Below, piece by piece: positions 36,301 to 43,328 of a DNA stretch of 64,000 nt (positions are counted from its first letter, which is position 1; each line of letters opens with the position of its first letter). The stretch is from assembly GCA_964539515.1 (NCBI GenBank), contig CAZIJO010000002.1, forward strand, positions 1 through 64,000, read 5' to 3'. The position numbers were made by a program, and so were the translations under genes. The DNA is from JADLHS01 sp964539515. GTDB taxonomy: Bacteria > Verrucomicrobiota > Verrucomicrobiia > Limisphaerales > JADLHS01. The notes below the pieces were generated by a model. It did no database searches. It saw nothing but the letters and a program-made list of their open reading frames with translations, and was not told where the DNA came from.

Positions 36301-36369
36301 TCCACGAAAAGCCAACCCGAACAGGACCAAAGTCGCCGTGATGCTTCTCAAGAATTCACCGACTCTCAT
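33340..36369 (-). CDS. Secreted PD40 beta-propeller protein with C-terminal module (2)
   Basis: 1009 residues: signal peptide, then WD40-like/PD40 repeats throughout (GRFVLFASSAND, DTNSSTDVFIREI, TTTLVSV units), paralogous to the protein at 10875. The end (WLTWPTVAGRTYRVQFKNDS to RLYRVVAQ) is the same C-terminal module as in three other proteins of the window; unlike the paralogue it lacks an obvious calcium segment before it. A cell-surface role is inferred from export and repeat architecture. The start is well supported: GAGAGG six bases before ATG and a promoter about 63 bases upstream. The pseudopilin-like gene lies 70 bases downstream, mirroring the pairing at 9050-14024. Confidence 0.78.
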   Translation of the reverse strand: MRVGEFLRSITATLVLFGLAFRGAGGPVQIVSTMDATAPASASANGDSGLPIISHDGRFVLFASSANDLPVITNSPTLVASVVPRLNVFLRDRTNATTLLVSAGISGTGGGNGDSLPAGMSTNGAYVLFESNASDLVEDDTNSSTDVFIREIAAATTVLVSAGTNGGVGNGGSRSATMTPDGRYVAFVSAANNLVPDDTNGIPDVFLRDLQTQTTTLVSVGARTANRSSESPQITPDGRYVVYYSSAIGLLPGTTNYGDIYVRDTLAGTTIWASSYARTALQLFQNKPNAISFGHMISDDGQFVAYEVGQTTNTFSGIVLRFNLGSGATDVISTNAARPATTVEDTVNPVMTPDGRFIVFVVNVGAGVVNNTLIQLWDAQTGTNLLVSVGLDGAAPTNAICDWPAITPDGRFVAFMSSATNLVTNALAGEYHLFLRDMQTGVTSLLDTDTNGAGLEDGAMAVPRLSGDGRLTAFAVPDGSRVAGDINRNGDVFVRHTALNVTELISARDADLASVTPNGPSLLPALSWSGDGRYVVFVSDAENLFPNDTNGFRDVLVRDLLTGTNILISVDSNGISPANGWSFEPVISPDGRYVAFTSSADNIVPGDTNAAFDVFVRDLQTGRTVLASANMNGFGANRASSSPALSTDGHAVLLHSFASDLAVGSFGTTADNVFWRDLVANVTYAVSTNVTGPTSLAAAMTPDGRYVASRGSAGNSLWIWDSQSHTRIYTATLPNTLTNVAISPDGNRVACLLSTWQLQVVDRVAGTNFPIASAASRYLKFSADGRYLIYQTAGTNAPGDTNGLADIYFYDFQTSSNLLVSRAFDGAANGVSDSPDITPDGRFVAYRSAASNLVPNDLNGVPDVFVWDRTTGATLLLSAGGFPGTSANNRSLTPVFSGDGKTIAFASAASDLIAHDFNHYNDVFAYSLVSTNMVPLFRVTIVSGPNSPKGCWLTWPTVAGRTYRVQFKNDSADPTWQDLDNGVTIVGNQGWFNDQTVGIAQRLYRVVAQ

Positions 36370-36382
36370 TGGTTGCCTCTCA

Positions 36383-36392
36383 CTGACGTCAG
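36383..36392. promoter_or_regulatory. Palindrome CTGACGTCAG in the PD40 leader
   Basis: A perfect 10-base palindrome between the candidate promoter and the start codon at 36369. Its position downstream of the likely transcription start would suit a repressor operator, but a chance occurrence cannot be excluded. Confidence 0.3.
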
Positions 36393-36431
36393 ATACCCCA
36401 GCCCCGAGATTTCTGGCACGATTCCGTCAGG

Positions 36432-36460
36432 ATTGTCCCACTGGCAGTTTGACCCGTCAA
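36432..36460 (-). promoter_or_regulatory. Candidate extended -10 promoter of the second PD40 gene
   Basis: Minus strand: TTGACG (36460-36455), 17-base spacer ending in TGG, then GACAAT (36437-36432). Five of six -35 matches, four of six -10 matches, plus a TGn extension. A start near 36425 would leave a leader of about 55 bases. Confidence 0.5.
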
Positions 36461-36547
36461 CGCCCTTTTAAAGCCGTTTCCGCGTCGTCACAACCCCGAC
36501 AATTGTATCTGGCCATCCTTGGAACATCTGACAGACTACCCAGGACA

Positions 36548-38284
36548 ATGCAGCCAGATCAGGCAATGGCATTGTCGCACGCGTCTATGTGTCGACGACT
36601 CGCGATGGCCGCCCTGCTTTCATTTTCTTGCAGGGCTATGTTGATCGTCACGGTCGCCCCGCTCGCTAACGCCTCGGGTGACGCTTTGTCGCATCAGGAT
36701 GCCATCCAGCAACCGGCCACCGCTTCAACCTCCTGGCAGACGACCGGCGACCGAACCATTTTCGAGGTTAACGACCACGAGGTATTGAATCCAATCAAGT
36801 CGGGCCGCTGGCGCTTGTCAGGGGTTCTGGAGATTCGTTTCACTGGTCGCGTCCAACCACACGAGAATTCCGTGTTTCGATTGTTTGACCCCGGCGTCGA
36901 AGCCATTGCAGGACGTTTCGAGCGGGTCATTCTTCCCGACGGATGGCGTTACGCTCTCAACTACGACGAGCCGGCACGCTCCGTGATCCTTTCCAACCTC
37001 CGCCCGGATCGGGCGCCGGCGTTTCCCGGCGCGGAAGGCTTCGGGAAGTTCACCCTGGGCGGACGCGGCGGCCGGGTCATCGAGGTGACCAACCTCAATG
37101 ACCACGGGCCGGGCAGTTTCCGCGCAGCGTGCATGGCGGAGGGACCGCGCACCGTCGTGTTTCGCGTTTCGGGCACGATTCCGTTGGAATCCAAGTTCAA
37201 GATCACCCATCCCTACCTCACGATTGCCGGTCAGACCGCGCCCGGCGATGGCATTTGCATCAAGAATTACCAGGTCAACTTCGACACGCACGACTTGATC
37301 ATCCGGTATCTCCGGTTTCGACCGGGGGACGAGAAAGGGATCGAGCAGGACGGCTTTGGCGGTCAGGGTGACCACATCATGATCGACCACTGCTCGGTTA
37401 GTTGGGGCGTGGACGAAACGCTTTCCATCAACAAAGCCGCGAACCTCACCGTGCAATGGTGTCTGGTCAGCGAGAGCCTCACCAGATCCATTCACCAGAA
37501 AGGTGCGCACGGCTATGGCGGATTGTGGGGCGGCCCCGGCGGTTCGTATCATCACAACATCCTGGCGCATCACAGCAGCCGGAACCCGCGGGCTTCGGGT
37601 AATCCGGACTCCGGCCTGCTCGATTATCGGAACAACGTGATTTACAACTGGGGCTTTAACAGCGCCTATGGCGGTGAGTTGTGGCCGCGGAATTGGATCA
37701 ACAATTACTACAAAGCCGGTCCCGCCACGGCCGAGCCAGTTCGCCGGCGGATCTTTCTGCAAAAGGATCCGCGGGGAAAAATGTACACCGCCGGCAATTT
37801 CGTGTTCGGTCATCCGGCCATATCGGCGGACAACTGGTCGGGCGGCATCGATTTTGCCCCGGACGGTGCAGCCACGGAAATGACGCTGCGGGTGAACCAA
37901 CCTTTTGTCGTGGCGCCCGTGACCACGCAACCGGCCGAGGCGGCTTACGAATTAGTCCTTGCCCAGGCGGGGTGTTCGTTGTTTCGTGATTCGGTTGACC
38001 GGCGCCTCATTGAGGAGATACGCACCGGCAGAGCGCGGTTTGGCGAGACGTATGGTGGGGGCGGCAAGGGCATTATTGATTCGCAGACTGCGGTGGGAGG
38101 CTGGCCAGCGCTGCGTTCGCGGCCGGCGCCCAAGGATACGGATCACGACGGCATGCCGGATGACTGGGAGCGAAAACAGGGATTGGACCTGAACAATCCG
38201 GCCGATGGAGTGTCGGATGCCAATAACGACGGTTACACAAATCTCGAAGCCTATTTGAACTCAATCACCCCAAACCCAAACTGA
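36548..38284 (+). CDS. Secreted pectate-lyase-like protein with calcium-loop tail (2)
   Basis: 578 residues. The open frame extends far upstream inside the antisense PD40 gene and was trimmed to the first ATG beyond it; an ATG at 36587 directly before the signal peptide is an alternative. After a ~110-residue N-terminal domain, the beta-helix begins PAFPGAEGFGKFTLGGRGGR, with LTIAGQTAPGDGICIKNY, IRYLRFRPGDEKG, DHIMIDHCSVSWGVDETLS, LTVQWCLVSESL and GGSYHHNILAHHSSRNPR. The tail DTDHDGMPDDWERKQGLDL / DANNDGYTNLEAYLNS is a calcium-loop segment. It should degrade pectate-type chains. The oxidoreductase gene follows after two bases, so one transcript is likely. Confidence 0.82.
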   Translation: MQPDQAMALSHASMCRRLAMAALLSFSCRAMLIVTVAPLANASGDALSHQDAIQQPATASTSWQTTGDRTIFEVNDHEVLNPIKSGRWRLSGVLEIRFTGRVQPHENSVFRLFDPGVEAIAGRFERVILPDGWRYALNYDEPARSVILSNLRPDRAPAFPGAEGFGKFTLGGRGGRVIEVTNLNDHGPGSFRAACMAEGPRTVVFRVSGTIPLESKFKITHPYLTIAGQTAPGDGICIKNYQVNFDTHDLIIRYLRFRPGDEKGIEQDGFGGQGDHIMIDHCSVSWGVDETLSINKAANLTVQWCLVSESLTRSIHQKGAHGYGGLWGGPGGSYHHNILAHHSSRNPRASGNPDSGLLDYRNNVIYNWGFNSAYGGELWPRNWINNYYKAGPATAEPVRRRIFLQKDPRGKMYTAGNFVFGHPAISADNWSGGIDFAPDGAATEMTLRVNQPFVVAPVTTQPAEAAYELVLAQAGCSLFRDSVDRRLIEEIRTGRARFGETYGGGGKGIIDSQTAVGGWPALRSRPAPKDTDHDGMPDDWERKQGLDLNNPADGVSDANNDGYTNLEAYLNSITPNPN

Positions 38285-38286
38285 TT

Positions 38287-39633
38287 ATGGAACTCACGCG
38301 CAGACAATTCCTTCGCAAAACCACAACGGCCGTGATCGTCGGTGGCATGATGGCCCACGGCAAGGTCTTCGGGGCCAACAACCGCATCGGGATGTGCACC
38401 ATCGGCTTCAACGGCCAGGGGCGATCCCATATCAATGACATCCTGAAGATGAAGGACGAAGCCCAGTACGTGGCTCTTTGTGATGTGGATGCGGAGGTGC
38501 GGGAACGCGGCGCGAAGCAGGTGGCCGAGGCCCAGGGCAAGGCCCCGAAGCTTTACCCGGACATCCGCGAGGCGCTAAAAGACAAGGACATCGACGCGGT
38601 CACCATCGCCACCCCCAATCACTGGCACACGCTCGGAGCGATCTGGGCGAGTCAGGCGGGAAAGGACGTTTACGTGGAGAAACCGCTTTCGCACAGTGTG
38701 TATGAAGGCCGGCAACTTGCCGCCGCGGCGGAAAAATACAAACGCATCGTGCAGCACGGCACCCAGAGCCGCGCCAATCCCACGCTCCGGCGCGACATCC
38801 AGCTGATGCACGACGGTTTCATTGGCGAGATCGTGGAATCCCGCGGCTACGTTTACAAGAACGGCAATCGCGGCCCCATCGGCCATGGCCAACCCGGCCC
38901 GGTGCCGCCGAACCTCGACTGGACGCTCTGGCAGGGGCCGGCCCGCGAGCAGGAATTCAGGATCAACACCGACCGCAAAAAGCCGGGCCTCTATGTCCAC
39001 TACGACTGGCATTATTTCTGGGAATACGGCAACGGTGAGATTGGCAACCAAGGCGTGCACCAGATGGATATCGCCTGTTGGGGGCATAACCGGGGCTTGC
39101 CGGTGACGGTCTTCAGTTCGGGAGGGCGGTTTGGTTTAAACGACGACGGCCAGACGCCGAACACCCAGGCCACCACTTTCACCTACGCGGATGGCACCAT
39201 CATGACTTTTCAAGTGCGCAACCTCGGCTCGTTCGAGGAGTTCGAAGGCAGCAATTGCGGCAACAGCTTTTTCGGCACCAAAGGATTCTACGTGGTGGGC
39301 CGGGGCTTCTTCTCCTACAAGGAAGGCAAGAAAGACGGCAAACCCAGCGACCGCGATGCCATCCCCGTGCCCGACAATGCGCCCGCACTCGACAAGGGCA
39401 ACAAGTGGGAGCGCTTCTTCAAGGCCATCCGCTCGCGCAACCCGGCAGACATGCCGGTATCCACGCTCGATGCCCATCACTCCTGCGTGCATTGCCAGAT
39501 CGGCAACATCGCCTTTCGTCTGGGGCGTTCGCTGGAATTCGAGCCCAAGACGGAACAATTCAAGGACCGGGAAGCCAACCAGTTTCTCAAGCGCGATTAT
39601 CGCCAGGGCTTTGAAGTTCCGAAGCTCGCTTAA
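38287..39633 (+). CDS. Tat-exported Gfo/Idh/MocA oxidoreductase (1)
   Basis: 448 residues. The N-terminus TRRQFLRKTTTAVIVGGMMA is a twin-arginine signal, so the enzyme is exported folded, presumably with its nicotinamide cofactor. The Rossmann half (IGMCTIGFNGQGRSHINDI, VALCDVD, AVTIATPNHWH, GKDVYVEKPLSHSVYEG) and C-terminal half (YDWHYFWEYGNGEIGNQGVHQMDIACWG) are typical of the Gfo/Idh/MocA family; the EKP motif contains the usual active-site Lys. Verrucomicrobia and Planctomycetes carry many such exported paralogues, whose substrates are mostly unknown sugars. Two bases separate it from the pectate lyase and 20 from the next paralogue. Confidence 0.87.
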   Translation: MELTRRQFLRKTTTAVIVGGMMAHGKVFGANNRIGMCTIGFNGQGRSHINDILKMKDEAQYVALCDVDAEVRERGAKQVAEAQGKAPKLYPDIREALKDKDIDAVTIATPNHWHTLGAIWASQAGKDVYVEKPLSHSVYEGRQLAAAAEKYKRIVQHGTQSRANPTLRRDIQLMHDGFIGEIVESRGYVYKNGNRGPIGHGQPGPVPPNLDWTLWQGPAREQEFRINTDRKKPGLYVHYDWHYFWEYGNGEIGNQGVHQMDIACWGHNRGLPVTVFSSGGRFGLNDDGQTPNTQATTFTYADGTIMTFQVRNLGSFEEFEGSNCGNSFFGTKGFYVVGRGFFSYKEGKKDGKPSDRDAIPVPDNAPALDKGNKWERFFKAIRSRNPADMPVSTLDAHHSCVHCQIGNIAFRLGRSLEFEPKTEQFKDREANQFLKRDYRQGFEVPKLA

Positions 39634-39653
39634 AATTGAAACCACCCAAGATC

Positions 39654-40997
39654 ATGAAAACGCGACCACCCCAGCCGCGCCTGAATGCCTCCACCGTTTC
39701 CCGACGGGAATTCCTCCGCACCACCCGTAATATCGCAGTGCTCGCCGGCCTGGGGGTCACGGGCCCAAGCCTTTTCTTGAATCGCACCAAGGCCGCCACC
39801 GGGCAGAATCCCAGCGAATTCATCCGCGTCGGTTTCATCGGTGTCGGCGGCCAGGGCAACAGCAATCTCCAAGCGCTGATGAAAAATGCGGTGGCGGTGT
39901 GCGACGTGGATCAGACCCGCGCGCAGGCCACCAAGGCGCGCGTCGAGCAGGCCAATGGCCGGCCGTGCGCGGTGTTTGGCGACTACCGAAAAATGCTCGA
40001 AGACAAGGCCATTGATGCCGTCCTCATCAGTACGCCCGATCACTGGCATACCCTGCCCGCCCTCCACGCGTGCGAAGCCGGCAAGGATGTGTATTGCGAG
40101 AAACCGCTCACGCTGTTCATCGACGAGGGCCGGGTGTTGGTGAACACCGTGCGCCGCACCCAGCGGGTCTTCCAGACCGGGAGCCAGCAGCGCTCCGAAG
40201 CCAAGTTTCTCAAGGCCTGCGAATATGTCCGTTCGGGCCGCATCGGAAAAATCAAGACGGTGAAGGTCGGACTGCCGAGTGTAAACTATTTGGAGCGGGC
40301 CACCAAACCGCCCATCATTCCGGACAGCCCGCCGCCCCCCGAACTGGATTACGAGATGTGGCTGGGCCCCGCACCGCACCGCCCGTACAACAAAAACCAC
40401 GTTCACTATCTGTTCCGTTTTTTCTGGGATTATTCCGGCGGCCAGATGACCAACTTTGGCGCGCATCACCTCGACATTACGCAATGGGGTTTGGGCATGG
40501 ATGCGAGCGGGCCGGTGGAAATCGAAGGCACGGCCGTTTACAACGCGGAGAAGTATTACGAAACTCCGCAGACCTTTGACGTCACGTACAAATCTGCCAA
40601 TGGCACCGTGGTGCTCTGCAACGGCGGCAGCAACAAATACCGGGTCGGCACCACCTTCGAAGGTGAAGGCGGGACCATTTTTGTCAGTCGCGGAAACGTG
40701 GAATCCACCCCGGACGAGATTCTCACCACGCCGCTGGACGACAAATCCGTGCGGCTCTACGCCAGCAAGGATCATCATCAGAACTGGCTCGACTGCATCA
40801 AGAGCCGCCAGGATCCGATCTGCAACGTCGAGGTCGGTCATCGCTCCGCCACCGTCTGCCACCTGGGCAACATTGCCATCCGGACGGGCAAGAAAGTGCA
40901 TTGGGATCCGAAGCAGGAGCAAGTGGTGGGCGATGCGGAAGTGGCCCGGTGGGTCCGCCGGCCCTATCGTGCGCCCTGGATACTGCCGCCGGTATGA
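39654..40997 (+). CDS. Tat-exported Gfo/Idh/MocA oxidoreductase (2)
   Basis: 447 residues, paralogue of the preceding gene. The leader contains SRREFLRTTRNIAVLAGLGV, a twin-arginine signal. Family motifs: VGFIGVGGQGNSNLQAL, AVCDVD, AVLISTPDHWHTLPALHA, GKDVYCEKPLTLFIDEG (active-site Lys in EKP), and FWDYSGGQMTNFGAHHLDITQWG. ATG at 39654 was chosen over an in-frame TTG at 39636. It is the last gene of the apparent lyase-oxidoreductase-oxidoreductase operon and faces the convergent membrane protein across a hairpin. A sugar released from pectin-like chains is a reasonable but unproven substrate. Confidence 0.87.
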   Translation: MKTRPPQPRLNASTVSRREFLRTTRNIAVLAGLGVTGPSLFLNRTKAATGQNPSEFIRVGFIGVGGQGNSNLQALMKNAVAVCDVDQTRAQATKARVEQANGRPCAVFGDYRKMLEDKAIDAVLISTPDHWHTLPALHACEAGKDVYCEKPLTLFIDEGRVLVNTVRRTQRVFQTGSQQRSEAKFLKACEYVRSGRIGKIKTVKVGLPSVNYLERATKPPIIPDSPPPPELDYEMWLGPAPHRPYNKNHVHYLFRFFWDYSGGQMTNFGAHHLDITQWGLGMDASGPVEIEGTAVYNAEKYYETPQTFDVTYKSANGTVVLCNGGSNKYRVGTTFEGEGGTIFVSRGNVESTPDEILTTPLDDKSVRLYASKDHHQNWLDCIKSRQDPICNVEVGHRSATVCHLGNIAIRTGKKVHWDPKQEQVVGDAEVARWVRRPYRAPWILPPV

Positions 40998-41030
40998 GCA
41001 GGTGACGCCGCTGCGACCGGCTGCCGTGTA

Positions 41031-41069
41031 GGGGTGGTGGCGCCGCTTTGGCGACCGTGGGTCCACCCC
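41031..41069. terminator. Hairpin between convergent genes
   Basis: GGGGTGG (41031-41037) pairs with CCACCCC (41063-41069); inside, CGCC-GCTTT-GGCG (41041-41053) forms a second stem. It lies between the stops at 40997 and 41107. No T tract on either side, so termination is likely but not certain. Confidence 0.4.
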
Positions 41070-41106
41070 GAAGCCGTTCCGGACGCCGAGCCTGGGCCTG
41101 ACTTCC

Positions 41107-42474
41107 TTACGGTGACACGGGCACGGCGTTGATTTCGATCTCTTTGCCGGTTCCAAATTGTGCCCGGCCGGAGATGAACGAATTCTGCAAAGCCGACGGG
41201 AACTGGTTCGGGAGCTTTTTCACATCCTTGGTCAGTGCGTCGTTGGGGCGCCCGGACTTTGCCAGGACCGGCATGTTGGTAAGCTCCACAAAGTTCCAAC
41301 TAAAAACGACGTTCTGGTTAAGCGTGCGGTTGGTGCCGACGACCCGGTAACGGTGGCTCTGCGTTTGCGGTTGGGCCGTCGCGGCGGGCCCCGCCGGGAG
41401 CTGATTCAGTTTGCCACCGCTTTTGAATAACTGGCCGATTGGCTCCGGCTTGCCGCCACCACCGCTGGCGCCGGTTGCCAGAACGGGTTCCGCCTCGCCG
41501 GTGTAAGTCGAGCCATCGCTGTCAACCACGCGCAGTTGCCGACCCGATTGCTCCACCCGGAAATTCTCAAGCACCGGGGAAACAAATCCGGCCGAATCAA
41601 GCTTGGCGACCTTTTCCTTGATCGGCGCGGCCTGGCGGGCAAAAGCCTGCGAGTAAGCGTAAGTTTGTGCCGACTCCGATTCGGAGACTTTGTTGGGAGG
41701 GGAAATGGCGGCCGGGCCCGCCGTATTGGTCAAGGCGGTGGCCGGCTGTTTTCCACGCACGACAGCTGCCGCTCGTGGGGACAACAACGCTTCGGCGCTC
41801 GCGGCCTGACGCTCGGGTTGCGAACGGGCTGCCACTGGTGCCGCCGCGGTGAGAGTGGCGGATTTGTCCGCCCAAACCAGGCCCTCGTCGCGACCCCGCG
41901 CTGCTTCACGCTTTTGCTCAGCAGCGCTGGTAGGGGTGGCAGCGAATGACAAAGCAGCATTCGCGTCCTGGCTCTTGCTCGAAACGTACCGGTCGGCTAG
42001 ACCGGAAGCAGCTCCGGGCTGGTTCTGCGCGCTAACAGGAATTGAAGCCGGCGTTGTTTCCGAGTCAGCGGCTGGAGGCAACCTGGCGTATGAGCGCGAA
42101 GCGGCGCTGGCTTTGGGTTGTGGTCTTAGGCCGTCAGACTCGGCCGGCACGGACGCCTTTTGAATTGACGTTGGACCGAGCGCAAGCTGTTGGTTCCCTT
42201 GCGGAGTGAGCCACCACCAGGCGCCAATGGCAACCAGTACCAGCACGGTCACCGCCCCAGCGAACCGCGGCAGCCAGCCTCCCCAAAACGGTCGAGCTTC
42301 AAGAACGTGGCCCGCACCCGCCGGCCTTGGCTGGCCTGCCCTCAACTGTCTGGTGACTTCGCCCTGCAACAACCGCCGGGTGGCGGGATGCATTTCGACC
42401 GGCGCGCCAGCTTGGGCGCGGCGTTCCTTTGCCTGGCGGCGCAGCAGTTTTTCAATTGGCCGTTCGTCGTTCAT
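41107..42474 (-). CDS. Single-pass membrane protein, probable anti-sigma partner
   Basis: 455 residues. A cytoplasmic basic N-terminus (MNDERPIEKLLRRQAKERRA, HPATRRLLQGEVTRQL) leads to one transmembrane helix (FAGAVTVLVLVAIGAWWWL), followed by a long Ala/Ser/Pro-rich extracytoplasmic region with a folded C-terminal part (VLENFRVEQSGRQLRVVDSD, RYRVVGTNRTLNQNVVFSW). There is no zinc-binding anti-sigma motif. The topology and position, six bases after the ECF sigma stop, make it a likely membrane-bound regulator of that sigma factor. It could also be an effector of the regulon; the family has no function I can name. Confidence 0.65.
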   Translation of the reverse strand: MNDERPIEKLLRRQAKERRAQAGAPVEMHPATRRLLQGEVTRQLRAGQPRPAGAGHVLEARPFWGGWLPRFAGAVTVLVLVAIGAWWWLTPQGNQQLALGPTSIQKASVPAESDGLRPQPKASAASRSYARLPPAADSETTPASIPVSAQNQPGAASGLADRYVSSKSQDANAALSFAATPTSAAEQKREAARGRDEGLVWADKSATLTAAAPVAARSQPERQAASAEALLSPRAAAVVRGKQPATALTNTAGPAAISPPNKVSESESAQTYAYSQAFARQAAPIKEKVAKLDSAGFVSPVLENFRVEQSGRQLRVVDSDGSTYTGEAEPVLATGASGGGGKPEPIGQLFKSGGKLNQLPAGPAATAQPQTQSHRYRVVGTNRTLNQNVVFSWNFVELTNMPVLAKSGRPNDALTKDVKKLPNQFPSALQNSFISGRAQFGTGKEIEINAVPVSP

Positions 42475-42480
42475 GGGTCG

Positions 42481-43143
42481 TCATCGGGCGTACAGCCCCG
42501 TGGGGCCACGCCCCTTCAATGGATTAGACGGGAACGCGCTGGATTGCTCCCGGGAAAAAACCCTGGCGGCGATAACCTCCAGTTTGTCCAGGCATTTGCT
42601 CAAACGCGAACTGACCGTTTTGGGATTTAATTTCAGTTCGGCACTTAACTCTTCGTAACTCAGGTCGCCGAAATAGCGCAGCTCGAGAATCTCCCGGCAT
42701 GGTTCGCCCACCTGGTCGAGGGCGGTGTGAATCAGTTCGGCCCGCTCGACATTCAGCAAATCCACGTCCGGCGCGGCCGCCGGGCTGGGCGGGTCCAGCG
42801 TGAGACCGGTTTCCGCGTCCTCGGCCTGCAATGAGAGCGGCACCTGTCCCCCGCCGCGTTTGGCCGCGTGCTGTTTTTCCCGGAAGTCCCGCGCCTTGTT
42901 GGCGGCAATCCGGAAGAGCCAGGTCTGAAACTGGCTCTCGCCCTGAAAGGAATTGATGTGCTTGATGACTGCGAGAAAAACCTCCTGACAGATTTCCTCA
43001 ACATCCTCCCGGGTAAAGTCCGATGACAGCTGGAACACGAAGCGGCCAGCCGCTGCATAGTGGCGGTCAAACAACTCATCCCAAGCCGTCGCCTCGCCGC
43101 GACGGCAGCGGGCGAGCAGTTGGGCTTCCGGTTCGGCGCTCAT
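42481..43143 (-). CDS. ECF-family RNA polymerase sigma factor
   Basis: 220 residues. Region 2: LARCRRGEATAWDELFDRHY, EEICQEVFLAVIKHINSF and FQTWLFRIAANKARDFREKQ; region 4: LDQVGEPCREILELRYFGDL and SYEELSAELKLNPKTVSSRL, a clear helix-turn-helix. Length and spacing are normal for a group 4 sigma factor. The membrane protein six bases downstream is its likely regulator, so a signal from outside the cytoplasm may release it. The sigma factor is unrelated in detail to the kinase-linked one at 22968. It is divergent from the two-haem propeller gene, which could be a target; the shared intergenic region has a long inverted repeat. Confidence 0.9.
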   Translation of the reverse strand: MSAEPEAQLLARCRRGEATAWDELFDRHYAAAGRFVFQLSSDFTREDVEEICQEVFLAVIKHINSFQGESQFQTWLFRIAANKARDFREKQHAAKRGGGQVPLSLQAEDAETGLTLDPPSPAAAPDVDLLNVERAELIHTALDQVGEPCREILELRYFGDLSYEELSAELKLNPKTVSSRLSKCLDKLEVIAARVFSREQSSAFPSNPLKGRGPTGLYAR

Positions 43144-43177
43144 CCACGGACAGTCTAAAGGATTGACCGCGGATCAC

Positions 43178-43248
43178 CAGTTTTTGCTCAAGCCTGGCAC
43201 AACCAGGTCAACGCGCCGGCTTCCAGACTTGAATCGAGCAAAAAACTG
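43178..43248. promoter_or_regulatory. Inverted repeat in the divergent sigma/cytochrome intergenic region
   Basis: CAGTTTTTGCTC (43178-43189) and GAGCAAAAAACTG (43236-43248) are complementary apart from one extra A. A smaller hairpin (CCTGG, CACAA, CCAGG) lies between them. It could be an operator for either gene or a structured leader. Confidence 0.4.
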
Positions 43249-43257
43249 CCTTAGCCT
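43229..43257 (+). promoter_or_regulatory. Possible promoter before a mini-ORF
   Basis: TTGAAT (43229-43234), 17 bases, TAGCCT (43252-43257), then six bases to an ATG at 43264. The geometry equals that of the candidates at 9015 and 10013, but the hexamers are weak. Confidence 0.3.
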
Positions 43258-43263
43258 GGCGGC

Positions 43264-43314
43264 ATGCGAAAGCGAGCCGAGAATCGGCCGAGACTGCTTT
43301 TGCCGGTAATGTGA
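43264..43314 (+). CDS. Possible 16-residue leader peptide
   Basis: A mini-ORF encoding MRKRAENRPRLLLPVM, starting six bases after a -10-like hexamer and ending 14 bases before the ATG of the two-haem propeller gene, in a different frame. Its stop overlaps an alternative GTG start (43311) of that gene. It may be a translated leader or chance; no family is recognisable at this length. Confidence 0.25.
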   Translation: MRKRAENRPRLLLPVM

Positions 43315-43328
43315 AACCCCCAATCGCC

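Noticed and set aside
36035..36547. Upstream extension of the pectate lyase frame by about 170 codons.
   Set aside because: It lies antisense inside the PD40 gene and crosses that gene's promoter; the signal peptide of the lyase starts only after 36548.
41107..42474. A classical zinc-binding anti-sigma factor after the second ECF gene.
   Set aside because: The H-x3-C-x2-C motif is missing; only topology and position support an anti-sigma role, so the call was kept general.
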